NCBI RefSeq assembly: GCF_026914265.1
Contig: NC_069133.1
Coordinates: 32,390,776-32,454,775, forward strand
Reading direction: 5' to 3'
Length of the DNA stretch: 64,000 bases
Source: Mya arenaria
Taxonomy: Eukaryota; Mollusca; Bivalvia; Myida; Myidae
Part shown: positions 46,501-60,900 of the stretch, in pieces
Numbering within the stretch: the stretch's first letter is position 1
How the letters are laid out: each line of letters opens with the position of its first letter
The notes under the pieces: generated by a model
What the model saw: the letters and a program-made list of their open reading frames with translations, nothing else
Told to the model about the DNA's origin: nothing
Databases searched by the model: none
Translations under genes and position numbers: made by a program

Positions 46501-49500
46501 CGGCGGTGTGAATAGCATGGAAGTTGAAAGATACGAGAATATAAAAATGTGCTTTAATACTAAGATGAATGGTGTTTATCTGTTATTTTGGCTGAAGACT
46601 TTAGTGTGGGGTCTTAGGTGCTGGAAAAACAGATCTTGTTATAATATGAGGAATTCATGAAGAAGAAAGTGTGTTTAAATAGTATTTGATTGTGGTTTCA
46701 AAAAACACCTTGTAACGTTGTATCGAATGAATTTGAAGATTGTTATATATCAGTCCTTGTTTACATTGATTGAATGGTATAAAAGAGATCAATAATGAGA
46801 TATCGAACCTATCTTTTATTTCCAACTTTGTTAGTTCGTGTGGCATCGTTCAAATTTGATCTTTATGTTAACTTTTGCAAATTGTATGTGACAAAACCCC
46901 GTCTTTAAATAAAATGGTGTAAATGATACATTCTGACATTGTGATAAAAATCCTTTTTGAAAAACGAAATAAAATTCTCAATGTAGCCTGTTCTATTCAA
47001 ACTTCTAAATTAATATTGAAACGTGTTATATTTGAAAGATTTGAGGAGTTTTAATATCTTATCGTATTTGATAAAGCTTACATAAATTTGCATAAAGTAA
47101 TCATGATCATTTCACTCTTTTGCGCAGGTATTCTATGTATAAGCCGACGTATTGAAGAAGATAATAAAATCTATTAAAGAAAAAATGTTGACTCACAAGC
47201 GGTCCAATGCCTAACAAATATTTCTACCACGTTTGAGAGTTTTTTCTTTGTTTTTGTCTATATATAAACTCTCATATTGGACCAGTAACAAGTAGGCGGG
47301 GCTTATCCGGCCAATGTCTAGCGTGTGGATAAATATCAATGACATTCACTAAAGGGGTGAAAGCGAAAAGGTTCTATCTGCTTCTTTATTTAATGTCACT
47401 AAGAACCTTTTCGCATTCACCCCTCGATTAAGTGTACCGCTAGCTTGACAACATGGTAAAGACAGTTACGTTACAGTACCGTCTTCCCTCGTAATTGAAA
47501 GTATACACTCACGCTGAAGACCTCATATGTAATCATATTAACTCTGGTTGTGGGTCTAATAATTATAATTTCATGTAATTCAGAAGTCATGAACAAAACG
47601 ATGAAACATGAAATTCAAAAACAACAAAAACGATATAAGCTGTCTGCATATTCCCAGTCCAAGCTATTGTCGTTTTCACAGGCCGGCGGTCGTTTGGCGA
47701 TATGCGTTTGTCAGCCAACAAATGACGTGACGTCACACATGATTAAACAGATTTTTAATCGGCGTTGCATACACAAACAATGCGTTAAAAGAAGCTACCG
47801 TTATACGAATATACGTGAGATGACCCCTCGACCCCACCCATACACACACACACGCACACTTACCATGTTCCTCTTTCTTAGAAGGCAGTGACTGCAACCG
47901 CTTCCCTTTGTCCGCCGCTTTGGGCCGTGCATCATGCCTGGCCGCCACCGGAAACCGTCCGGGCGCTCTATTGAGCGGTCGTCCCTGCATGATCTTCTCA
48001 TTGTCGATGGATCTGGAACGAGAAATGTTTATTGTTTCGTAAATACTGTTGAGAATACATCTATATAAGCTAACATAAATAACTTTCGGATCCACCTCCT
48101 GGGTAGAAGCCAATAGAGCTTTCCTTTGAATGGCCTGTACCTAATTAAGCGGCCGACATCCTGCAACAAAGTCCTCTTTGATTGTTTACGAGTTACTGAC
48201 GTCTGCCAGTTCTGTCAGGCGCGGATGAGAGAAGGAAAATACACCATTCAGTTGCGTTTTTCCGTCTTTTCAATATGTCGTTGGGACACATAGTGACTTA
48301 CTACAAATGGCATCTTGCCATTCTACACCCAACCCCACCCCCTTGCTGATAAAAAACGGGCATAAGTGAAATAAACAGTTTTCATGAACTGAAACCTCAA
48401 TTTTGTCACAAGCACATTTGTTGAACATGCAAACTACACATGTACGTTCACTGCATGCTCGAGATGTACTGAGACTAGTTTTTTTACGCGAACACTACTT
48501 ACGTTGTCTTAATCCTAGGCAAGGAAACAGTCCGAATAAGCTTTATTTGAGAACTTTTGATAATGAAAGGATATTCACTCATTTCAAAGTATTAAGCACT
48601 TTGAGCAACACAAATTTCTCATGAAGTCGAACGCATGTTATTCTGCTCTTAATATCACATTGTCATCAACAAACATTTGAAATCATCAGATTCAAAACAA
48701 TACCCGTAAAATATAATACGTATATGCAATATAACACATATTTAGAACGAATTTGCAATAGATCCAATTCATAATACAAAAACATAAGATAATATCTACA
48801 TTTAAGGTTTGAAAAACAATGGTTAAAATTACATTATGTTCACCAAGGTCCTCTTATCATTTTATTTCGACTTGTTGATTAAATGGTCGGCATTCAGGAC
48901 AATAGAAATGCTCAACAGTATATTAAAATGACCGCGAAAGCGCCAAATATTTTTTGCGTACTTTTTGTTGATATAAACGGAATTAAGAAACTGCCATGAG
49001 TTTAGAGCAAATGCCATTCACAGCCCTGAATAGTATTCAAACAACATTAAAACGAGTTTGAAATCGCCGCCAAATTGCGTTGAATTCCTGGAGTCAGAAA
49101 TTTAGCAGGTAAATGTATAAGTTGACAGTAATTAATAACGTTGAAAAACTCGATAGCTTGGAATAAAACGATCAAATGACATATATCGATGCGTTGATTA
49201 TCAATTTTATTATAGTAAACCATCACTTCACCGTAATTTATATTATTTTTTTGCAGTGATCGATAACTAGACAAAATTATGATATCTGAGTTGTAATTAA
49301 TAAACCAGCAATAAATGAATGGTTTAGTTGGAAGATGTCGTTTATCTCGGCATATAACTAATAGCTACTGCACCCACGACCCGAACATTTGGTTTGAACC
49401 ATGTGTATTTTGTTTTAATCCATATATTAACTCCCGTTATCGGAATGGGAACACGTAGGCGGAGATGAACCGTTCAGTAATGAGCGTGATGCGGATATAA

Positions 49501-52500
49501 CGCCCTTACTTTAAACTGCACTCCAGTTATTGCACGTTGTATTTGACAACCTAATTCAATACAGTTTAGTAACCAACTATCTTCGTAAATATATTATACA
49601 TACCTTGGCTGTGGGTGCAGTAACATTTACGCTATTTATTGACGAAAACAAAGAAAACAGACACAAACGTTGAATACAAAGTAGGTTTACATTACCCTAA
49701 CTAAATCTAACTGCATGTAAACATGTACATAACTGCATATGGGTATTTTTTTTAATTTGTATCAACATACATGTACATCGAAATTTGTAATGAAATGTGC
49801 ACTCATGTCATGTTATAACATGTTGTATCTTAAGTTAATCCCGAAATCAGCTTTAGAAGAAGTGCAGCTAATGGTGCGAAATACAACCTTGCACCTTAGC
49901 GCAGACTAGTGTGGGATGAATGAAGTATCACATTTCTGATAGTAATAAGACGGCCTTATGAATGCGAGTGTCGTCGATATTCAAGTTTGTGCTATTGAAA
50001 TGAATATAGATTAATTTGAATTATTTTACAAAACGAGTCCTGTTAATAGCATGCACGAGATGTCTGAAACATGATATGTTGATTTTATATCCGTAAACAA
50101 CCAAGCCGTTTCTTTTGTTGGCATGAAGTGTACTTTTATGCTCAAATGACATTAATGCGTTCTCTGTTCTTTTTACTTTTCAATGCGTTTTGTAGTCAAT
50201 AACGACATGTATGAATCCCACGCTGTGACAAAGTTCAGACATCATTAATGTTAAAATCTTTTATCGAACGTAATTCATTTTGACAGCGGATGGTTTATAT
50301 GCCTCACCGTGTAACAGGACACCAACCTTTAAAACGTTATGATTATAATCAAACTGCGTATTAAACTCAATTCAATCATAACACTTCATTTACGAATCGT
50401 TGTCACATTTAATTTCCTCCCCTTTCTTTACCTTTACTGCAACTTTAAATGGCATTTGAAATGGTATTTGCCCTGAAGTCGAAGCCATCTCACCTCGTTC
50501 AGTATGGAAGATTATAATTTCATTAGTAATATACACTACGCCAATAGAAGATTCTGAATCTTTTACATAGCCTCTTACAAAACCAAGCGCCTATTTTCCA
50601 TCATGTCATAAATTGACTTAATAAGTGAGTTATTTAGTGGTTTGTGCACTCGCATTGACTGGTATAGAGACACTCGCACTGACTGGTATAGAGACACTCT
50701 CATTGACTGGTATAGAGACACTCGCATTGACTGGTATAGAGACACTCGCATTGACTGGTATAGAGACACTCGCACTGACTGGTATAGAGACACTCGCATT
50801 GACTGGTATAGAGACACTCGCATTGACTGGTATAGAGACACTCGCATTGACTGGTATAGAGACACTCGCATTGACTGGTGTAGAGACACTCGCATTGACT
50901 GGTATAGAGACACTCGCATTGACTGGTATAGAGACACTCGCATTGACTGGTATAGAGACACTCGCACTGACTGGTATAGAGACACTCGCACTGACTGGTA
51001 TAGAGACACTCGCATTGACTGGTGTAGAGACACTCGCACTGACTGGTATAGAGACACTCGCATTGACTGGTGTTGAGACACTCGCACTGACTGGTATAGA
51101 GACACTCGCATTGACTGGTACAGAGACACTCGCACTGACTGGTGTTGAGACACTCGCATTGACTGGTGTAGAGACACTCGCATTGACTGGTGTAGAGACA
51201 CTGGCATTGACTGGTGTAGAGACACTCGCACTGACTGGTATAGAGACACTCGCATTGACTGGTGTAGAGACACTCGCATTGACTGGTGTAGAGACACTCG
51301 CATTGACTGGTATAGAGACACTCGCATTGACTGGTGTAGAGACACTCGCATTGACTGGTGTAGAGACACTCGCATTGACTGGTGTAGAGACACTCGCATT
51401 GACTGGTATAGAGACACTCGCATTGACTGGTGTAGAGACACTCGCATTGACTGGTATAGAGACACTCGCATTGACTGGTGTAGAGACACTCGCACTGACT
51501 GGTGTAGAGACACTCGCATTGACTGGTGTAGAGACACTCGCACTGACTGGTGTAGAGACACTCGCACTGACTGGTGTAGAGACACTCGCACTGACTGGTG
51601 TAGAGACACTCGCATTGACTGGTGTAGAGACACTCGCATTGACTGGTGTAGAGACACTCGCACTGACTGGTATAGAGACACTCGCATTGACTGGTGTAGA
51701 GACACTCGCATTGACTGGTATAGAGACACTCGCATTGACTGGTGTAGAGACACTCGCATTGACTGGTATAGAGACACTCGCACTGACTGGTGTAGAGACA
51801 CTCGCATTGACTGGTGTAGAGACACTCGCACTGACTGGTATAGAGACACTCGCATTGACTGGTATAGAGACACTCGCATTGACTGGTATAGAGACACTCG
51901 CATTGACTGGTATAGAGAAACTCGCATTGACTGGTATAGAGACACTCGCATTGACTGGTATAGAGACATTCGCGCCAATACAAAGAAACTGATATTTCTA
52001 TTTGATTCACTAAATAATGATTTCGGTTGTCGGGCTAAGCCCTGCTTATGCCGAATGAATGGTTTAGTAGAGCAAATATAACTCTTACATACAACATATA
52101 TATTTCGGTCAGCTTATAATAGTACATCGTGTTTGGATTTATGGTAATAATGCAGTCAATGTCTATTCCATTTCGAATTATAATTTTAAATAAAATTGTG
52201 TAGATTACACCCTTCTTATTGTGTTTCCTTCAAGACCTGTCCAGTTCAGTAAATTCTACCTGCTTCTATAATACATTTTATCAACAAAAACAACACATTT
52301 TAAACCGTTACTAAGGTAGTAACTAGTGGATGTCTGGTGTTTCAAAATAAACATAGACTGATTTTCAAACAAATATAGGCTATGAACGTTATTTACCGAC
52401 TAAAATACTTTTTAAATACGTCACCACCAATGTAAAAATTAAGCAATTATTTTCTGTTATTACCGAATTAAAACTTACATTAAAAATACATCACCGTTAA

Positions 52501-54844
52501 GGTAACAATTATAAGCAACACATTTCTGTAATTACCGACTAAAACTTACTTTGTTTGAAAGGTATAACTAGTATAATGTGGTGAAGTTTTATCTAATTTC
52601 ATGTCGCCGAATTTTTCTCCGTTCCTTGGGCCCATACTTTCACAAAATCGAGTACTTGCACGTGTAAATGTCCTGGATTGAAACAATTTAACATCTTTGT
52701 GTTTATTTTTTAATTCACCAAAATCCAACGCAGTTTGAATAGTCTCCGCTTTCCACATCGATATCGCCGGAACGTGTTGGTGTTTCAAAGTCATCTTACT
52801 GGATGAAACTTTTTCGTGTTTATCAAAACCATTGTTTACACTTCGCTTAACTTGTAGTTTAGTTTCACTGATCGCTCCCAACTCTCTCAATTTCTGTTTT
52901 CTTGGTTCTTCACGAACCTCTGTTAGACACCTACTGTGAAGAGATTTACCCCCTTGATTATCATTAATCGACCTTACGTTACTAACTTTGTTCACATGAG
53001 ATGTCTCATCTATATAATCGTTGCTTACTACACTTTGATCCGCATATTGTTGCTTTATCAATTGACCTCGGTTTTCGGATGGCCTTTTCTCGGATAACGT
53101 ATTGATTTCCGTTTGATCCCTATAGTCATTTCCTAATCCTGTATCCTTCACTTTCCTAATATTAATCGGTTTATTGTTTACTATTGCATCAACAGATCTA
53201 TCCCTCCGTTTCGGGTTTTGTATAGGTTTTGCTTTACCATCTGTGTTCGACTTTCGACTCGATAAACGCTTATCGTCTGATTCTGTTGCCAAGACAGACC
53301 AAGCCATGCGCGGTTTTATTCCAAAAATCAAAGAGGATCCTGTAGTGTTGCCACTTGAATTTATGAGTAAATCGTGAGGCGCTGACGTACATTTAGTTGA
53401 CGTTGACCTTCCGCGAGACCTCCACCGACGTGACACGTGTTCCGTCGTTATTGCGCGCGCTTGCCTTGCGTTCTCGTGAGATTTTGTCGCGCGTGACACC
53501 AGTCTTCCACGTGAATGTGAAGACTTCTCTCGAGAAACAGAAGCTGCCCATGTTTTGCTCCGAGCTAACTCCTGAGTTTTAGGTTTTGCAAATCTCATAT
53601 TTAAGTGATTTTAAGCAAGAAAACCCCCACAATAAACAATATATATTTATTAAATAGCTTGACTTCAGTTTAATCATGAGAAGGATCTCAACGTATGTGA
53701 AGTTATTTAATGCCAACAGATTGGAAACATATGTATCTTGTTTATTCACAAATCAGACTGAAACTGATTTGTCATGAATTATACAAAAACTTCATTTGAT
53801 TTTTAATTTGCACGAATTGGATTTAGGACTTTGGATTGAATTAGTAAAAAAACATGAATTAACTATTGTCAATGTTTCAATGAACTCATTTGAATGGCGA
53901 TGCTTAAAAACGTTCATTCGGCCATGCTTAAATATACCAACTTTGAAGTAAGGAGCGTAATATGAAACATATCCTATCTTACAAATATTAATCAATTTTG
54001 ATTGTCGTAAAGAAACCCAGTTGAGTAAATAAGCCTTAAATATGGGAAATAGAAATCCCTTTATCTAGTATGATGATTTGAATATCGACCAACAATGCAT
54101 CATTACTAAAATAATCAAAGAAGACAGTACTTCAAATACTTTAATTTCTTTGAAAGTATGTAATATGATGAGCTTTATTACTGCATTACTAGATCCTTTA
54201 ACATTTTATTCATTTTCAACTCCCATCTATTGATACTCGCTGATAGATGAAATCAAGGACGTGGTAATAAACTGAAGATAAAACGTGAATACCCATGCCA
54301 TCTGATAAAATAATGAAGCTCATTTCAAATGCGTTATAATTTCTCGTTGACAAGTATGTATGAAAATTATATTATGATTGGAAAAGCTCTTGGTGAATAA
54401 TTTAAACGAGGTGACCTTGATTCTGGAGAAGTTATTCATAACAGCAAATTGTATTGGGTGACCTAAACCATAGGTAACAGTATTTGTCCGATGTGTTGAA
54501 AGTCCTTGACCGATACTGCCACATGTGACCTAAATGGCCACAGTTTAAGTTAATAGATACAGATGTTGAACAAAATAATCCAAAGATATGCATGCCAATA
54601 ATTTTCATCACTATCTATGAATGACAGTTCCGTCCATGGCTGAACCCTATGGCGTACCAATTTAGTCAAAGGTCGCATAAAGCCGACAGTAGATCCGAGC
54701 CTCTAATATAGAGGTTTTCCTCTATGTTATTTAGAGGTGCACCTCTATCTTGCAGGTCTAAATAAAGCGGTGCATCCCCATTTTAGAGATGATGAAGTGA
54801 CTACTGCAACTGCGGTTGTTTGTTGTTGTTGTAGTTGTTATTGT

Positions 54845-54922
<78 letters not shown>

Positions 54923-57900
54923 CGACGACGACGACGACGATGATGATGATGGTGGTGACGACGAATGATGCTAAGTATTGGTTAAGGGTGATAAGTATGC
55001 ATTTACCCAAATAAATGAGCATGGCATATCGCAGGCATTCGGCCCATTTATTTAGTTTATGCATATTAATAACCCTTCAACCTGACTAGTATTTGTGATT
55101 TCAGTTTGTCTACTAAGCCTGCTTCTTTAAAGATATGCCGATTCACCTGATTATTTTAAATCAATAAGGGCCCTCTGCTGATTTACCAAAATGACTGTAC
55201 GGCAGATTTGAAAGAAACTGCCACCCCATTGGACGCAACATACTTTCAAACCACTGGCACCGGATTTTCAAACTCAATCATTTTTTTAAAAAATCAAAAA
55301 AAATCTTATATCAAAAATAATTAGTATATTATACAGTACAAAGTGCATATTTAAAAAAAATATTTTTCAATATTTTTTACTTATTCGGCATTATAATTTT
55401 TAGTAAGGAATTATAAGATTTTTTTTGATTTTTAAAAAAAATGATTGAGTTTGAAAAGACTAAATGCATTTTAAAAGAGAGGACATGTGTGAATATTTCA
55501 CTTCCTGGATTATAAAAAAAGAAACACCAAGATATTTTTCCCGTTTTGAGCTTTAAGGCCTAGTTTTGCTGATCGCCTTTCTCTTCAACCAAGTGTAATT
55601 ATTTTCTATTTTTACAGTTAAATTCTCTGTTGGAGGTCAAACCATATAATTAAGTGTAAACTGACTTATTTTGTGTTGTAGGAACTTCATAATAATCATG
55701 TACTTAACCAATAGCATTCATAAATCTGATTTTTTGTTAATTATTTAAACATAGTCGAGTCATTATTACCTTTGAATATAAAATATTTTACGAAAATGGT
55801 TTTCACTAGCGGAACAGGAGGGGGGACCCGCCACCACCCCTCCCCCGACCCCCTGAAATCGTCGAACTTAACTATTTATGTCAATATCGTATACAAAAGT
55901 AACAAAACATACCATAAATGAAACACTTCTGAACTGAATAGTGAGTTATTTCTAGAGGGAGAACCCTCACACCCTCGTCAACAATCGCTTATGAGAGAGG
56001 GGCGCATGTCAAAAGGGTGCACCCAATAGTTTCAAACCCTCTAACATTGATTCCTGGATCCGCCCCTGCTTTTGACTCTTTTCAAACTTGTCATTTCTGT
56101 AGTCCGCGAGTGTTTCTAATTCTTTGGATGGAAATCTACACACTAGGACATGCTATTTATATAACCCACTGACTGTCAATTTGATGTTACACAGTTTTTA
56201 TTGAAAGTTATTTAGATAAAAACTAAAACCATTCACACAACAAAAATGAAAATAGTATCACAAAACATACCTTAACTTGATGAATTTATGCATATAAGCA
56301 TCCATATTTTCCCAGAAAGCTCACTTCCTCAGTCATTTTATCTTGAAGAAACAAGAGACGCTTAATATTTCATGAATGCCTACAGCCTATACATATATTT
56401 AGCCTCATTATTTTTAATGTCTGCAATTTACATGTTAAATCTCGCGTTTTATAAAACCTTTCGCAATGTTTCCTTTAATTTGTGACAATCTATTGAGAAT
56501 AACCTTAGCCTATACAAATCATATTTCGGTTAACAAAAATCAAGAAGTCACACAAATATCTTATATTATTTCTTTGATCAAATTTGTAATTGTGTTTGGT
56601 TTAAATTCGAAACGAAAAATAACACTTTTATGTGGACAAGGGCCTCGTTTCCCATGGAAAAGTTAAAAGTGCATAATTATAAACTTGAAGATATGAGAGA
56701 GGTTGCAAACCGAGACGTGAACGTGTTCTAGCCGCGCGTAAATGAAACAGCTGAAGGGTAAAAAAGAATTTGCGAAACTTTACTTCAATTTGTTCATTTA
56801 TACTTGATCATACCCCCGAAAATCACTTCCATCATGACATCGTACATTTCATTCTAAATGGTGTATACTGTGTGTACATACCTGAATGACGTAGCGCACT
56901 AGTACATGTACCTCCCGACACGTACACGTTTGTGTACGCGTACAACACTTTATTGATGGTAATAAGATCAACCCCCCCCCCCCCCCCCACACACACACCC
57001 CACCACCCCAACGTCGTATTGCCTTAATTGTAACACAAATATTACTTGAATTAATAAAACATAACCCATCAGTTAATTATATATAATTAAGTTAAGTATT
57101 GAAATTCGACTGGCAAAGTGTGTCAAATGTCCTACCTTTGTACAAGTTTGAGCAAAACTCACCCATCAATATTTTTAGCCGAATTATTGTTCTATGGTCT
57201 CACATGAATGTAAGCCACGTGCTATATGGGAAAATATTTTGGTATTTAGTTTGTTACAACCTCTTAGTCTACAATCAGTTTGGAAAAAACCCACACATTA
57301 AACAATTCCTTAATACATACAAAATATCATTTAGAATGCAGTTTAAGGTTCACTTTTGTAGATTACGACTGTCTAGAGCTGTACATCCACTTCGTAGAAA
57401 CAGAATGTATTGTCTTTGTAGCAACCTGACAGTTGCTGTGGGAGATGATTTTCACATTGTTCGTGTTTGTCAAATTCTATTACGTAAGGTCATCAGTGGT
57501 TGTAACAACCAACTAGTTGAAATGTACGCTCAACGCATAAAGCAGAAATTGCTTATATGGGGCGCAACTGTGCCTTTTGCCACATAAAGAGGATTAACTA
57601 AACCATTTATTATAAAGCTAAAAAATAGAGTTCTTATATTTCAACAAAAACGATGGTGATGACGTAAATGATGATGATGATGATGATGATGTCCGTCTGT
57701 CCGTCCCGAAATTTTGTGACGTGGGAGTCTCCAGAGTCACTTACATTTGTTCATTGGTGTATGAATGATGATGGTGGTGGTTTTGATGATGTTGTTGATT
57801 ATGATGATGATTAAGATTAGGGCGTAGCATATTACTGTCATTTTGAAAAAAAATACAGGAATGATAAATGGAATCAATTAAAGACAGACGTCCATGATGA

Positions 57901-60900
57901 CCCTATATCAGTCATCTGAGTCCTCTGTTCAACTGCCCAAAACTAATGTTGTGTTGATTTTTTTGGAAACAATATCATTTTCAAAAGTTTTCCTTTCGTT
58001 GCCCTGGTAACCAGAGATATACGCTGATGACCTAGACGTGAATAAATTTCACAATCGCATAATAAATCGCACCAGTTGTTCTTGACATTGAAATAATTCT
58101 TAGCTCATCTGAGCACAAAGAGCACATGTGGAGCTGTGAAGATTGTTGGATTTCTGTTGTTTGTCCGTCGTTAACAATTGACTTTCTAGAAACCTTTGAA
58201 ATGACGTTGAAAGTGCGCATTGTCAAGCGTACATGCCCGTTAGTCTGACAAAAAATGCAAGAATATATGTTACATCATACGAAGATTCAATTTCTGATTG
58301 TCCCAAATGACGGTGATGTGCGTTGTCTTAACATATATACCCGCTATTAGATGGGCAAAACGCCATTTCAAACGTTTTCGCAGAAATATCAATTGGTTTG
58401 GTTCACATTTAAACCGTTTTACGAAATCTTTGTCAGAATTTACGTCTCAAAATGTCTAGTTCAAAGCTTGGTTAAGTGGACACAAAAAAACTAAGTCCGA
58501 TCTTGATGAAACTTTATCAACCACTATTGTATCAGTGTGTGTATACCACGTGATAAATTACGTCATATATGTTACGTCGAAAGGCAAACTTTTGCTTAAA
58601 ATAAAGACTAAAATCAAAGATAACTTTTCGCTTACTTCACCATTTTAAATGAAACAAAGGACAGTCTATGCAGCTTGAAGAGCCCCACCTTTGTTTTATA
58701 ACAGGAGTTTGATACGGTGATTAGTTTTATCAAACACTTCGACAAACCTGTTTCCCAAACAATGTTTTGACAGACTCCGTCAGACGGCCGTATTGTGAAA
58801 AGGATTGTCGAAGTGTTATAAGAAACTAAACTCTCAATCAAAATTTGGTAAAAGACCGAAGGCGGGGTTCCGTAAGCTGCATAGACTGCGCTATGTTTCA
58901 TTTAAAATGATAAAGAAAATGAAAAGTAATCATTGTTTTAAGTCTTCAATCGAAGCAAAATATTGCCTTCCGACGTAGCATTTATGACGCAATTTATCAC
59001 GTGGTATACACACACTGTGTACTAGTATGTGTTTTAATTGTTGTTTTTTATGCGGCGAAAGTGTGCCTTTTTGCCACATAAGAAAGTCCTGTTTTTGCGT
59101 TGAAAATCGCCGCATAAACGTAGTCGATTTCGTTTATGCGGAGATGCTGTTATGCGGCGTTACAACGCGTTTGCAATTGTTCAACAGCGGAACGCCAGTA
59201 CGTGAATAACATAGAAACCATATTAGTAAAAAAGCACGCATATGCAACCCATTTGTCTCTAATGGTCTGAGCGAGAACCGTTTTAAACAGGAAAGGTATT
59301 ATAATTGTATTCTTATAACGTAAAATAAAAATATATTAAAAGATCGTACCGTACATGTTTCCTATTCCCAAAGTACATCGTTTGGAGTTGATCAGGATTT
59401 AGGGTGTAGAACCTGTTGTTAAATTCCGGTGACTTCCTTGCCATCTTTAACTATTCTGTTTATTTTATACTTTAAAAATGTAAATACCACAGACACATAA
59501 TTCATAAGATACGCTACCTCGGTTTCTAGGATTAACACAAATGTTGTTGTCAGATGAGTTATTAAATGTTTGTACCGTAAGGTTTTCTTTAAAAAGTAGT
59601 GTAAGAATGTGTTAATTCGGTGTAAAAACATTCACGTTCCTCAGTGAATCCCATTTTCAAATTCAATGCAGTTTAATGTCAAATGTCAATACGTTGTATA
59701 TAAATAATAGCAATGTTACACAATTGTTTTCGACCTAATACTTTGAGCTCACCGAGTATCCAGCTAGGGATTAACCTTAGACACAATATAGGTTCACAGT
59801 ACTTCATTTCACTTAATTTCAAATATTGATTTTTTCAACGAAATTTGTTTAGTGTTGAATTCCAATTATATCATTAAATCTATCATTATTGATCAAGGCC
59901 AGTTTTGACCAATTAGTGTTAAAAATACGTGAATATCGAATTAGAGTAAACCTAATGCATATATGTTTTTTCAATTTTTAACAACTGGGGATTTTTTTTC
60001 TATTTTTTAAGTAGACGTACATATGTCTATCAGAAGAAGGTGTTTATTTTCAAGCTTATTCATTGAGAACTTTAAAAATTTCACAAAAATCAAGGTCAGT
60101 ATACCCATGCCCTGGGATAGGACTATTTCACTCCTTATTGTCAATACTTATGTTTACGCTCACCACTTAGCAACAAAAGTAAATTTATATCAGTGATTAT
60201 CATGGTATAATGTCAATGGTTACTCTGGTAACGCGATACACTGTAGATACCCACTTGGACCTTTAACCAAAAGTCAATACATCAAATGACCTTTAACCAA
60301 AAGTCAATACATCAATGACCTTTAACCAAAAGTCAATACATCCTATGACCTTTAACCAAAAGTCAATACATCAAATGACCTTTAACCAAAAGTCAATACA
60401 TCAAATGACCTTTAACCAAAAGTCAATACATCCTATGACCTTTAACCAAAAGTCAATACATCCTATGACCTTTAACCAAAAATCAATACATCAAATGACC
60501 TTTAACCAAAAGTCAATAGATCAAATGACCTTTAACCAAAAGTCAATACATCAAATGACCTTTAACCAAAAGTCAATACATCAATGACCTTTAACCAAAA
60601 GTCAATACATCAAATGACCTTTAACCAAAAGTCAATACATCAAATGACCTTTAACCAAAAGTCAATACATCAAATAATCAATTTAAACCAAAATAAACAT
60701 TGACACGTGGCTACACGGTATATTACGTACATATGTATATGTGTAAACAGGACCCTGGCGGAATACTTCCAATAGGGCGTTTTCATAATACGTACGGTAT
60801 GTGTATTTTTATACCGGGAGTGATCCGAATAAAAACATCAAACATCTAAAAATTCTGAAAAACCACCAACAGTGAAACTAAATATATTTCACTGTATTTG

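Larger units (their letters stand above)
53599..57098. other. Large-gene intron 1, distal part
   Basis: It contains an ATG microsatellite (54846-54950), an inverted-repeat element (55265-55457), C-rich dispersed fragments (55810-56070) and a poly-C/CA tract (56971-56998). No exon recognised. Confidence 0.4.

Noticed and set aside
50575-52010. 455- to 467-codon repeat proteins on both strands (ETLALTGI, MRVSLYQS, ECLYTSQC)
   Set aside because: Same artefact of a 24-bp array. Three overlapping frames on opposite strands cannot all be genes, and none has flanking coding sequence.
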